Positions 1 to 8,090 of a DNA stretch of 64,000 bases are shown here, one piece after another. Source of the stretch: Bacillus pumilus (GTDB taxonomy: Bacteria; Bacillota; Bacilli; Bacillales; Bacillaceae). Under the pieces are notes generated by a model. The model did not search any database, was not told where the DNA came from, and saw only the letters and a list, made by a program, of their open reading frames with translations. Within the stretch, counting starts at the first letter, position 1; every line of letters starts with the position of its first letter. Both the position numbers and the translations under genes were made by a program. Where the stretch lies: contig NZ_LT906438.1 in NCBI RefSeq assembly GCF_900186955.1, positions 2,852,001 to 2,916,000 of the forward strand. Direction: 5' to 3'.

Positions 1-1971
1 CTTTGTATCTAGAATCTGCTTTTCCTGTGCGAGTGTTACCTGATGCATCTGCGCTTCCGCTTGATTTCCATTCTTTTTAGCCTCGGCGATCTTTCTTTCA
101 ATACTTTCTACTGTAGCTAGTTGGTTAGTAACGGCCTGCTCTTTCTCAGCTCTCTTGCTAGCCTCTGAGTTTATTTCCTGCTTTAATTGCTTCTCTTTTT
201 GAAGATGCCCCTCCATGTTGCGCTCAGAGATCGTCTTTTGCTTTTCGAGTTCCAAGCGCAATTCTTCCGCTTTCTCCGCACTCAAACGTTTCATCGCTTC
301 GGTATTCTTCGCGATCGCATTGCCCTGCGCCGAGAAGGCCGCTTCTGTTTCCGGAGACTTCTTGATAATCTGATCGTTCAACTGTAAGAACCGGTCGAAC
401 TCCTCATTCGTAAGTCCCGAGCTCTTACGGAGGCCGTCTTGTTCTGCGTTTAGTTTCTTAATCGCAGCCGAATCTTTTTCGTTAGCCAGCGCGTCCTTGT
501 TGTCTAAGTAGCGTAGTAATTCATCGTTCGTCAGTTTCATTTTCGCCTGCAAGCCGTCGTACTCTTTGATCGTCTTGTTTATGCCGTCGACTTCCTTTTG
601 CTTCGCGTTTGCCGCTTCGAGGCTGACGGTATTCATCGCTTTATAGCCGGCAGAAACGCCGACCAATAAACCGCCAAGCAACGAAAGACCCGTTATGATC
701 CATCCGGCTGGCCCCATTGCCGCGAATAATCCACGCAATGCAAAGCCGAGTTTGACTGCCGAAGCAGCCGTAAGTGCGATTGCCGCCGAAGTGCCCGCCA
801 TTGCGAGACCCGTCGCTACGACGCTCGGGTTGACCTTACTAAATAAGTCGACTAACTTCGTCCCGTGGTCGACGATAGACCGTAGGTGCGGTAAGAACTC
901 GTTTCCAAGTTTGATACCTACGCCTTCGAGTGCTGACGTAAATTTCTCGAATGCGCCGTATAGGTTATCCATCTGCACATCCGCGACACTTTGCGCTGTT
1001 CCGGCTGATTCTTCTAGCGACTTCGTATACGATTTAAGGCTCTTTTCTCCGGTCGCTAATAACGCCGCAAACCCCGACGCTGCTTCTGTTCCGACGAGCG
1101 ACGCTATTGCAGCCGTCTTCTGCGCCTGACCTAAGTGGCCGAGCTTTTCGTTTAAGTGGCCGATGATTTCCGGTAGGGGCTTCATCTTACCCGAAGCGTC
1201 TTGTACTTCGATGCCGTACGCCTTAGTTGCCTTCGCGGCACGCCCGATTGGGTTAGCAAGCCGTAACATGCCCGCCCGTAATGCCGTACCGGCCATCGAA
1301 CCTTGAATACCGGCGTCAGACATTTTCGCAACTGCGGCCGCCGTTTCCTCGAACGTAAATCCGAGCGACGTCGCAACTGGTGCTACGTACTTCATTGCGT
1401 CTCCGAGTTGTAATAGATCGGTGTTCGCACTGGTCATCGTTTTAACTAGAACGTCAACCGCGTACGTTGAATCTTCCGACGCGATTCCGAAGCCCGTCAT
1501 GATATTCGACACGATGTCCGCCGACGTTCCCATGTCCACCGAAGCAGCAGCCGCCATGTTTAATACAGCCGGTAACGAGCCGATCTGATCTTTAACGCTG
1601 AAGCCCGCCATCGCTAAGTATTGGAGTCCTTGCGCTGCCTCTGTCGCCGTAAACTTCGTCGATTCTCCGAGATCCATAGCAACTTTTCGAAGGGCTTCGA
1701 AGTCCTGTCCGGTAGCGCCCGAAATCGACTGAACTTTCGACATTGCTTGCTCGAAGTCAGCCGCAGTTTTAACTGATACGCCGATGCCCGCGACTACTGC
1801 GCCCCCTACCGCTAGGGCTGCCGTCTGAACGATTCCCATTTGCGTGCTTAACGACTTGGCTGAATTGCTCATCTGATTCATTTGACTTTCCGCCTGAGAG
1901 ACACCGGCGCTGAATTGACTCGATTCTAGCGATAAGCGAGCGACAATTTCTCCTACTGTAGTACCTGACAT
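1..1971 (-). CDS. Phage tail tape measure protein, 3' end outside window
   Basis: The frame is open from the ATG at 1971 to the left edge, so only about the first 657 residues are seen. The N-terminus is the conserved TP901-type tape-measure module: an alpha-helical start rich in Ser, Gln and Ala, then a segment containing TAADFEQAMSKV and a hydrophobic stretch near residues 350-400. The last third is Lys/Glu-rich coiled coil. Tape measures set tail length and thread through the tail tube. A GGAGGAAAT-type ribosome site precedes the ATG. It follows the tail-chaperone pair, the standard siphovirus order. Confidence 0.9.
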   Translation of the reverse strand, partial: MSGTTVGEIVARLSLESSQFSAGVSQAESQMNQMSNSAKSLSTQMGIVQTAALAVGGAVVAGIGVSVKTAADFEQAMSKVQSISGATGQDFEALRKVAMDLGESTKFTATEAAQGLQYLAMAGFSVKDQIGSLPAVLNMAAAASVDMGTSADIVSNIMTGFGIASEDSTYAVDVLVKTMTSANTDLLQLGDAMKYVAPVATSLGFTFEETAAAVAKMSDAGIQGSMAGTALRAGMLRLANPIGRAAKATKAYGIEVQDASGKMKPLPEIIGHLNEKLGHLGQAQKTAAIASLVGTEAASGFAALLATGEKSLKSYTKSLEESAGTAQSVADVQMDNLYGAFEKFTSALEGVGIKLGNEFLPHLRSIVDHGTKLVDLFSKVNPSVVATGLAMAGTSAAIALTAASAVKLGFALRGLFAAMGPAGWIITGLSLLGGLLVGVSAGYKAMNTVSLEAANAKQKEVDGINKTIKEYDGLQAKMKLTNDELLRYLDNKDALANEKDSAAIKKLNAEQDGLRKSSGLTNEEFDRFLQLNDQIIKKSPETEAAFSAQGNAIAKNTEAMKRLSAEKAEELRLELEKQKTISERNMEGHLQKEKQLKQEINSEASKRAEKEQAVTNQLATVESIERKIAEAKKNGNQAEAQMHQVTLAQEKQILDTK

Positions 1972-1996
1972 TCGATTTCCTCCTTTCCTCCGTTAT

Positions 1997-2344
1997 TTAA
2001 GAGAGGCTCCGCAATTGCTCGAACTTATCTCGGTCGAAATCGTCACGTTCCACATAGCCGGCTTGTTTTCGAAGGTCTTTTAACATGCGTTGATAATCCT
2101 CGTCTTCCATAGCGCGCCCTTCAGTGCCGACGAGTGTCGATATCATAGAAAGCCGTTCAATCGCGTTAGACTTCGTCTTTGCACGTAGGAATTTCGGAAT
2201 ATCGACCATGTAGTAATCGTTTTCGATCTGTCGCTGAGTGACCCCGAGCAATACCGCCGCATCTATTAAGTAGTCATCGATTGTGTACTCGCCTTCATCC
2301 GGATACTTTACTCTGTCGGTGCTTTCGGAAGAAGGCTTTTCAGG
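1997..2344 (-). CDS. Tail assembly chaperone, -1 frameshift extension (gpGT-type)
   Basis: This frame has no convincing start or ribosome site of its own. It is open back to a slippery heptamer in the preceding gene, and a -1 shift there adds 115 residues to give a product of about 231 residues. Pairs of frames between the tail tube and tape measure genes typically encode G and GT chaperones that load the tape measure during tail assembly. The extension is charged and helical. The position and the slippery site are seen; the function is from synteny. Confidence 0.75.
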   Translation of the reverse strand, partial: PEKPSSESTDRVKYPDEGEYTIDDYLIDAAVLLGVTQRQIENDYYMVDIPKFLRAKTKSNAIERLSMISTLVGTEGRAMEDEDYQRMLKDLRKQAGYVERDDFDRDKFEQLRSLS

Positions 2345-2691
2345 TTTTTTGCTACGGATTGCAAACGGTTCTTTTCAACTACCGCGATTAGAAAATCGAT
2401 GATTTCGTCGGTCCCGACATTTTCGAGAATGTAGTCTTCGTCAAGACCGGAAAGAACCGAGACAATTTTAGCGACTTCATCCATTGCCAACTTAGCCGCC
2501 GCAACTAATGTAGAAGCGAAGTCGTCCTGTCCGCTTGTGCTTAAAACCGTGATAAATAAGTGCGGTAGACGATCGACCACCTCGAATAGCGCCTTCCATT
2601 TGACCGGCGTCAACTTTGGAATTTGTACCGTTTTATCGCCGAGTGTAAGTTCGCTTGATACCTTTTTCGTACCGATACCAAATAAGCTCAT
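2308..2691 (-). CDS. Tail assembly chaperone (gpG-type)
   Basis: A 127-residue, mostly helical acidic protein between the tail tube gene and the tape measure, the usual place of the short tail-assembly chaperone. The zero-frame stop lies 12 codons after an A AAA AAC site. Termination gives this short form and slippage gives the long form encoded downstream. No catalytic motif is visible. A CTCC-type ribosome site precedes the ATG at 2691. Confidence 0.75.
   Translation of the reverse strand: MSLFGIGTKKVSSELTLGDKTVQIPKLTPVKWKALFEVVDRLPHLFITVLSTSGQDDFASTLVAAAKLAMDEVAKIVSVLSGLDEDYILENVGTDEIIDFLIAVVEKNRLQSVAKNLKSLLPKAPTE
2344..2350 (-). promoter_or_regulatory. Programmed -1 frameshift site A AAA AAC
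   Basis: In the zero frame of the upstream chaperone gene the codons GCA AAA AAC contain the canonical X XXY YYZ heptamer. A -1 shift joins this gene in frame to the next open frame, with no stop until 1997. This is the classical G/GT arrangement of siphovirus tail chaperones. Confidence 0.8.
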
Positions 2692-2747
2692 TGCGCAACC
2701 TCCTTTCTAAATAAAAAGACACCGCCGCTAAGCGATGCCTTCCGTTG

Positions 2748-3290
2748 TTATTCCGCTGATTCGTCGCCCATAACGTATAAAAGGCCGTCGTTGTCTGTGT
2801 CCGGATAGGCTTTAAACGTCAGATTCGCGATACGCTCATCGTCTGAGTTATATGTGTACTCCGGATCTGACATAGCTCCCGCAAGTGGAACCGTGATGTA
2901 GTCATTTGGAGTCGTACCAGGAGCCGTCGGTTTAATGACTAGCGGTTTAGCCGCCGAAAGCATATCAAAGCCTGCTTTTCCTGATACCTCCAACTTCATT
3001 TTTTCGGGATTCGTATTATCCTTAATTAGCTTACTATTAGGCATCGCTGCCGCTAACTTTTCTAAATCGTGAAGCGCGAAAGGCACTGTAACTTCAGCAT
3101 TACGACCTTTTATTGTCGACTTAACCGGAGTGTCTCCGTACTGATCGACAGTTGTATCTTGAATTGATGTCTCCACCTTAAAGACGATACCGCCTTTCGT
3201 AATGCCGAACGAGACCATATCAGCACCCTCGCCATATTCGACGATCGCCGGACCGATAGGAACGTTAATTCCTCTAATTCCTGCTGCCAT
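2748..3290 (-). CDS. Major tail (tube) protein
   Basis: A 180-residue beta-rich protein lying between the tail terminator and the chaperones, where the tail-tube subunit is expected. Short Gly, Thr and Asp-rich strands fit a tail-tube fold. A terminator-like hairpin follows its stop (about 2711-2742), which would allow a high, separate transcript level. The assignment rests on synteny and size. Confidence 0.75.
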   Translation of the reverse strand: MAAGIRGINVPIGPAIVEYGEGADMVSFGITKGGIVFKVETSIQDTTVDQYGDTPVKSTIKGRNAEVTVPFALHDLEKLAAAMPNSKLIKDNTNPEKMKLEVSGKAGFDMLSAAKPLVIKPTAPGTTPNDYITVPLAGAMSDPEYTYNSDDERIANLTFKAYPDTDNDGLLYVMGDESAE

Positions 3291-3316
3291 CTATTTTCCT
3301 CCTTTTATATTTGCGC

Positions 3317-3345
3317 AAAAGAAAAAGCGCCCCTAAGGACGCTCT
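3317..3345 (-). terminator. Rho-independent terminator overlapping a stop codon
   Basis: On the minus strand AGCGTCC TTAG GGGCGCT forms a seven-pair stem followed by a T-rich run. The stop codon of the gene ending at 3333 lies inside the hairpin. Confidence 0.65.
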
Positions 3346-3707
3346 ACGCAATCGAAATTTAATGAGTATATCGGACGATCAGATTCGTCGTCTCCTAAAT
3401 ACAGCGGCGCCGAGTTATTGCAGCGCATTTGTACGATTGAGCTTTCGCCGACCTGTACTTCGGACAGATTCGTAAGCGCATCGTATAATTCGAACGCTTT
3501 GTCTTCCGTGCCTGCGCCGTCTCTAGCTTCGCCGCGCACGAGTATTTGAAAGGACGGCCGCTTTAGTCCGGTATACTTAGACGTCGGAAATCCTCCCGTC
3601 AACTTGACCGAGATTGCGGCGCCTTTACTATCTACCGGAAATTTATTTACGTAATATTTTCCGTCAACTTTCGACTCAATGAAATCGATAAGTTCACCTA
3701 CACGCAT
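3333..3707 (-). CDS. Tail terminator / minor capsid-type protein
   Basis: A 124-residue protein directly upstream of the major tail gene. Size, mixed alpha/beta composition and position match siphovirus tail terminators or head-tail joining proteins that cap the tail tube before head attachment. The ATG overlaps the stop of the gene before it. No specific motif is visible, so the exact role is inferred from gene order. Confidence 0.6.
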   Translation of the reverse strand: MRVGELIDFIESKVDGKYYVNKFPVDSKGAAISVKLTGGFPTSKYTGLKRPSFQILVRGEARDGAGTEDKAFELYDALTNLSEVQVGESSIVQMRCNNSAPLYLGDDESDRPIYSLNFDCVERP

Positions 3708-4117
3708 TAGATCAGCCCCCTACGAACGCCTTCAGCGATCCAGCGTACGTATTTCTCGGCGTTTCCTTTTAACGGACGTTCGAGATATTTGTTGCCGACC
3801 TCGTATCCGTCAATGCCGCCTGCCGCTTGCGATGCTGGTCCGAGGTTGTAGTCCATTTCGTGGGTCCATATCGCGTAGTTGAATCCGCCTTCTACTGCTC
3901 GGAAAGAAACGTCTACGACCGCCTTGCCCTTCGCGAGTTTGTAGTTTTTCTTGATACTCGCGCGTAAGGTTCCTTTGTCGATCGGCGCGATGTTCTGCGC
4001 AATTCTACCGAGATCGTCGCCGGAATCACCTAACGCCTGCGCGGCGCTTTCTAGGGCGCTTCGACTTGCGTTGTTAATGCCGGTTATGAAACTACTCGCA
4101 TCAAACGTAAAACTCAT
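3707..4117 (-). CDS. HK97 gp10-like head-tail joining protein
   Basis: A 136-residue protein with the pattern of the HK97 gp10 family: N-terminal helix, IDKGTLRASI segment near residues 47-56, and a central Phe/Tyr-rich strand region. These proteins complete the head-tail interface. The ATG overlaps the stop of the upstream connector gene, so the two are probably translationally coupled. Confidence 0.75.
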   Translation of the reverse strand: MSFTFDASSFITGINNASRSALESAAQALGDSGDDLGRIAQNIAPIDKGTLRASIKKNYKLAKGKAVVDVSFRAVEGGFNYAIWTHEMDYNLGPASQAAGGIDGYEVGNKYLERPLKGNAEKYVRWIAEGVRRGLI

Positions 4118-4452
4118 AGATACACCTCCGTCAATAGCGCTTTACCATCGATGTGTCTCTTAACGTTGATTTCCTTCGGTCTCTTTTCCATTGTTTCTCC
4201 GAGTTCATTCGTATAAGAGATTACGTCGGTATAGCGCACGTCAGCTAGGCGATCTAATAGAATACGAGCCGATGCGACGGCCTCTTCGGATTTAACGACG
4301 CCATTGTTGCGCGCCTTGACTACGGTCGATCCTTCATCGATGCGGCATTTAAGCGTAAATTCTTCGGCTTCATTTATCGGATTTCCCCAACGGTCTAGCT
4401 CGTCAGATGGGCGCTTCACCATAATAGTTTGGCGCATTGGAAACATCGCCAT
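4114..4452 (-). CDS. Head-tail adaptor (connector) protein
   Basis: A 112-residue beta-rich protein. It starts one base from the stop of the gp6-like connector and overlaps the gp10-like gene by four bases (ATGA). Length, composition and position fit the stopper or adaptor protein that sits below the portal. Assigned by synteny. Confidence 0.65.
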   Translation of the reverse strand: MAMFPMRQTIMVKRPSDELDRWGNPINEAEEFTLKCRIDEGSTVVKARNNGVVKSEEAVASARILLDRLADVRYTDVISYTNELGETMEKRPKEINVKRHIDGKALLTEVYL

Positions 4453-4848
4453 TTACAGCACCGTCCTTCTGATTCGCTTGCCGCCGAATTTGACGTCGTT
4501 TTCTTCTTCTATAGCTACGATCGATTCTTTCGGAATCAAGTCTTCGTCTTCCACTCGCAATGTGTCCTTATAGTTAAACGAGCCGACTCCGGTGATCGAG
4601 AACGAAGAAATACCGTGCTTGTTCAGTCGGTTCGTATCGTTGTACGCGATCGCTAGGACGTTAACAAACTCGTAAACTGCTTTGTCGGGTATGATGTACT
4701 TAGAAAAGACGCGCGTCAAAGTCGAAGAAGCTCGGTTTAATAGCCGACTCTTCTTCTCCTCATCTGCGTCGATCCAATCCTCGGTATCTACTAAAAACGT
4801 GTTAATGTAGTCGTTTGCGCCTTCGACTGTAGCCGCCAATCGCCCCAC
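4453..4848 (-). CDS. gp6-like head-tail connector protein
   Basis: A 131-residue helical protein containing DANDYIN-like and LLNRASS-like helices typical of the gp6/gp15 connector family, which forms a ring under the portal. It lies between a small capsid-region protein and the adaptor gene. GGAGGTGGGGCG precedes the ATG. Confidence 0.65.
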   Translation of the reverse strand: MGRLAATVEGANDYINTFLVDTEDWIDADEEKKSRLLNRASSTLTRVFSKYIIPDKAVYEFVNVLAIAYNDTNRLNKHGISSFSITGVGSFNYKDTLRVEDEDLIPKESIVAIEEENDVKFGGKRIRRTVL

Positions 4849-4854
4849 CTCCTG

Positions 4855-5064
4855 TTATTTTGCGGAGGACTTACGGGCGGGCTTTTTAGCTGGCGCCGAC
4901 TTCGGTTTATCCTCCGTTTTTATACACGTAACCCACTTCGGGCACAATCCGTCTAGTAGCTCGATCTCGTCCGGGTCGTCCGTCTCATACGTTCCGTTGT
5001 GGTCAAATACAATCTTTTGAGAACTTCCGATCATATAAAAAGGTGTCGCTTTATATACAACCAT
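4855..5064 (-). CDS. Small head-region protein, unknown
   Basis: A 69-residue protein with a beta-rich N-terminus and a tail rich in Lys, Ala, Pro and Ser from about residue 53. It lies between the putative head-fibre gene and the connector. Similar small proteins in this place are often accessory head proteins, but no family is recognised. The start overlaps the stop of the preceding gene. Confidence 0.55.
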   Translation of the reverse strand: MVVYKATPFYMIGSSQKIVFDHNGTYETDDPDEIELLDGLCPKWVTCIKTEDKPKSAPAKKPARKSSAK

Positions 5065-5348
5065 TAGCTAGACCCCTTTCCCTCTAACGCCTCCAAACGA
5101 CTTCGATAATCGTCTAAAATCGTCTTGACTTCCGTATTAAGATTATCGAGAAAAACACTGCCCTTTCCGATGGTTCGAGAGTTTACAGCTCCATCCCCAA
5201 TATGCCTATTTTTAATTGTGCCATCCTCAATAACTAATGACCCGCCTTCAGAAGATTGAAGGTTTTGTATAATGTCACCCAATTTCAACTCATTCGCAAT
5301 AGGCATTGACTCGTTTAGTCGTTGTTTTTGACTCTCCGTTATCGCCAA
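5064..5348 (-). CDS. Putative head fibre or decoration protein
   Basis: A 94-residue protein whose middle (residues about 40-70) has repeated IGDGAV and IGKGSV-like turns suggesting a small beta-helix, followed by a C-terminal helix. Bacillus phage head-fibre proteins look like this and follow the capsid gene, as here. The family assignment is by pattern and context only. A good ribosome site precedes the ATG. Confidence 0.5.
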   Translation of the reverse strand: MAITESQKQRLNESMPIANELKLGDIIQNLQSSEGGSLVIEDGTIKNRHIGDGAVNSRTIGKGSVFLDNLNTEVKTILDDYRSRLEALEGKGSS

Positions 5349-5370
5349 ATGTATTTCCTCCTTTCAAAAA

Positions 5371-5395
5371 TAAAAGACGGGCAATTAAGCCCGCC
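5371..5395 (-). terminator. Terminator after major capsid gene
   Basis: On the minus strand CGGGC TTAATT GCCCG forms a stem followed by a T-rich tract, just after the capsid stop codon. It would set the capsid transcript apart from the connector genes. Confidence 0.7.
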
Positions 5396-5397
5396 GA

Positions 5398-6501
5398 TTA
5401 AGATACAGTCGTCGCGATGTTTTCAAGAATCGCAATTTTTTCGTTAGCGTTTTTAACTTTGATTCCGTATTCCCCGCGAATCTGTCTTGCAACAAAGTCT
5501 GCGCCCGGAACACTTGCGTCTGTATCGTATACAGAACGTCCAGTTAAAGGATGTAACGAAAGGATGCTTCGGTCGAACAAAGCGATCTTATCTTTCGGGA
5601 AGTTAGGGTCAACAATGACCGTAGCGACACCGCCGCCAACCATGTCCGAAACAAACGTGCTGATTCTGTGGCCAGTAGCTGCGTCTGTACGTTCAGTTCG
5701 GATAGTGTCTGTCGCCATTTTGGAAATCTGACGAGCACCCGCTGTATTCGTTAAGATTGTATTCACAGAACCGCCTCGGAGATATACTTGCTCCATCAAT
5801 GCGTTAATATCTTTAGCTTCTACTTCTTTTCCTTCTAAATTCGCTTTTGCTGATCCTTTAAGATTAGCGAAGTTTAAAAGGCCGCCAGTCATACGTGGCT
5901 TACCGTCGATTCTACGTCCATAAATCAACCAATCGTTGAACTCGCGCGCCATTTCTTTCAGTCTTAGTTGCACTTGGTAGTTGAGTTCATCCGTTACGTT
6001 GTGTGTTCTAACAGCTTGTTGTGTGTTGGAAACTGCCGCATATCTTTCGATGATCTGCGTGAAGTTGTAATCAACATAGCGGTCGTGCCCCTCGTCCATA
6101 CCTACGCCTGCACCTTCGTTTTGCGGGCGTGAAACAATTCGCAATTCAGAGCCCGCTTTTAGCGTTTCCTGAGTAGTGCCGTCGAATCCTCGAATAACTG
6201 TCAGCACATCTCCCGAAACGTCGGTAACTTTAAGATATTCCTCCCCGACAACAACGATAGCGTCTTTACGGAACTTAGATCCGTCATCTTCTGCGACAGT
6301 AATCTTACCGTCTGCCCCCACTTCTTTAATCGTTGCTAAGTTCGAGTTTAAACGATCTGACATCCACTCGAATTTAGTTTGGAAGAGAGCCTCACCATTT
6401 AGTCCCACAAGCCCTAAAAGAGTCGGCTCGTCTTGCAGAATTAGCTCGATTCCCGCGTCCAACTGACGTACTTGATCCTTAAAATCATAACTCTTTAACA
6501 T
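5398..6501 (-). CDS. Major capsid protein (SU10/DUF5309-like)
   Basis: A 367-residue protein between the scaffold gene and the connectors. The segment around residues 95-110 (VIRGFDGTT) and the later DWLIYGRRI region recall the SU10-type HK97-fold capsid family. No protease gene lies nearby, consistent with a scaffold-assisted head. A terminator follows directly. Confidence 0.85.
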   Translation of the reverse strand: MLKSYDFKDQVRQLDAGIELILQDEPTLLGLVGLNGEALFQTKFEWMSDRLNSNLATIKEVGADGKITVAEDDGSKFRKDAIVVVGEEYLKVTDVSGDVLTVIRGFDGTTQETLKAGSELRIVSRPQNEGAGVGMDEGHDRYVDYNFTQIIERYAAVSNTQQAVRTHNVTDELNYQVQLRLKEMAREFNDWLIYGRRIDGKPRMTGGLLNFANLKGSAKANLEGKEVEAKDINALMEQVYLRGGSVNTILTNTAGARQISKMATDTIRTERTDAATGHRISTFVSDMVGGGVATVIVDPNFPKDKIALFDRSILSLHPLTGRSVYDTDASVPGADFVARQIRGEYGIKVKNANEKIAILENIATTVS

Positions 6502-6512
6502 TTAGTTTCCCC

Positions 6513-7196
6513 CTAGTTATTTAGTAGACTCTTTAGTTTGTTAGAAAGCTCAACAACCTTTGAAAAGTTTTTTTCCTTTTTCGCAGTAGTTAACTGAGCT
6601 TCTAATGTCTTGATTTCTCCACCCGATCCTCCTCCATTTGTAGGTTGGCCTATTGGCTTACTATTTTGAGTGGATTTAATCAGGTAAGGTTTATTGTCAA
6701 CGATCTCCCGAACAACACCTTCTATTCCGTGCACTTTACCCTCCTCGACCTTAACTTCCGATAAGTCTGCGAGACGTAATGCGTCATCAATATAAGCGAT
6801 GCCGTGAGCCGTAGCAACCTTAATAAACTCGTTCGTAACTTTGTTTTGTTCGTCCGCTTTTTTAAGATCCTCGATCTGCTTCGCAAGAGACTGTTCCGCC
6901 TCCGATTTCGCTTCGAGTTCCTTTTTGATGCGGTCGAGTTCCGTCAGTTCTGCGTCTGCCTTTTCTTGCTCCGCTTTTTCATACGCGCTTAGCTTCTCTT
7001 TTAAAGCGTCATAGTCTGCGTATTTAGAGACAGCGCGTTTAACGCGAGACGTAATCTTCTCGTCAAACTCTTCCTGCGTAAGCTCGATTTTCTTCGGCTG
7101 ATCCTCGCTTGGTTGCGTTGGCGTTTGTTCTTCCGCCTGACCCCCGCCTGCTTGATCATCTGCGTCAAATAACGGCATAAATCGTTTTACAAACAT
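6513..7196 (-). CDS. Capsid scaffolding protein (DUF4355-like)
   Basis: About 227 residues. An acidic disordered N-terminus with Gln, Thr and Pro is followed by a long Glu/Lys/Ala coiled coil (about 50-130) and a basic C-terminal helix, the usual layout of siphovirus scaffold proteins. It lies just upstream of the capsid gene. I prefer the ATG at 7196, which has GGAGG five bases upstream, over a TTG four codons earlier. Confidence 0.8.
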   Translation of the reverse strand: MFVKRFMPLFDADDQAGGGQAEEQTPTQPSEDQPKKIELTQEEFDEKITSRVKRAVSKYADYDALKEKLSAYEKAEQEKADAELTELDRIKKELEAKSEAEQSLAKQIEDLKKADEQNKVTNEFIKVATAHGIAYIDDALRLADLSEVKVEEGKVHGIEGVVREIVDNKPYLIKSTQNSKPIGQPTNGGGSGGEIKTLEAQLTTAKKEKNFSKVVELSNKLKSLLNN

Positions 7197-7259
7197 ATCG
7201 TCCTCCAACCGTTTTAAGGCCGTCGCCTATTAGATAAAACAGCCGTTTAGTTTAACGTC

Positions 7260-8090
7260 TTAACGTTCGGACAATAAATCTTCGCTTCTGATCGGCGAAT
7301 ATACGTGCTTACACCGCGGATGAAATATCTCACCCGTCGCTTGCAATTCGTCGTATGTTAAATAAGGACCCGGCGCATCTATCGTAAGTTTCATGATCTC
7401 GCCTTCGTGAAAACGGCAGTAATCCGAAGCCCCGTGCGATGATATTTGCGCATACAAAACACCGCGACTAACGGCTTCATTGCTCGTTGCTTCGCGGTAT
7501 GTCTGCATCATTTTCGTTCGGGTCACCATGTCGGCGTATACTTCCGGCTTCCAGCGCCGTCCTTTTGCGTCGACGATTCCGGTCATGACGGATTCTTTGA
7601 GTCGCTTTTTTATGTCGTCTCTTATCGTCCGTCTTCCGTTTGTACCCGACGCCATGTTGTACTTGATAGAGTCGGAAACGGCGCGCCTGACTGCGGATTT
7701 TGTTTTCCGGTCTACATTCTGCGTGACCGCTAAAAGGTCCGCTTGTGTGTCCGCAATAGCTGCCGCGACCATTGCTTCGTTTAACTCGTTGAACTTTACG
7801 ATAAGAGCCGCTTGTTCAACTGATTCCGCAATCTTAAGTGAAACCAGCGTATTTATTACGCCTTCTCTCGCAGCAATAGGCACGTTCTCACTGACCCACC
7901 GCGCCGACTTTGTATCGAGGTCGGCTAAAATACGGCTGATCGACTGAAGTGTAGCAAGCGCATTGGCTCGTCGGAAATCAGAAATATCGACGCGATCGAG
8001 TTCGGAGAGGATGTCTTTTATGGCGGTTCGATAATAGCCGGCAAGCTGCTTCGTTTGGTAATCGTATTTAGGTGCTGGTACTTTCGCCAT
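7260..8090 (-). CDS. Head morphogenesis protein (Mu gpF-like)
   Basis: A 276-residue minor head protein after the portal gene. The C-terminal part has the motif region CRFHEGEIM and HPRCKHVYSP, typical of Mu gpF-like proteins. The ATG at 8090 shares a base with the portal stop. These proteins sit inside the head near the portal and help assembly or DNA ejection. Confidence 0.85.
   Translation of the reverse strand: MAKVPAPKYDYQTKQLAGYYRTAIKDILSELDRVDISDFRRANALATLQSISRILADLDTKSARWVSENVPIAAREGVINTLVSLKIAESVEQAALIVKFNELNEAMVAAAIADTQADLLAVTQNVDRKTKSAVRRAVSDSIKYNMASGTNGRRTIRDDIKKRLKESVMTGIVDAKGRRWKPEVYADMVTRTKMMQTYREATSNEAVSRGVLYAQISSHGASDYCRFHEGEIMKLTIDAPGPYLTYDELQATGEIFHPRCKHVYSPIRSEDLLSER

Noticed and set aside
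5417..5731. Plus-strand frame of 104 codons in the capsid gene
   Set aside because: Antisense shadow of the major capsid gene, with no ribosome site.
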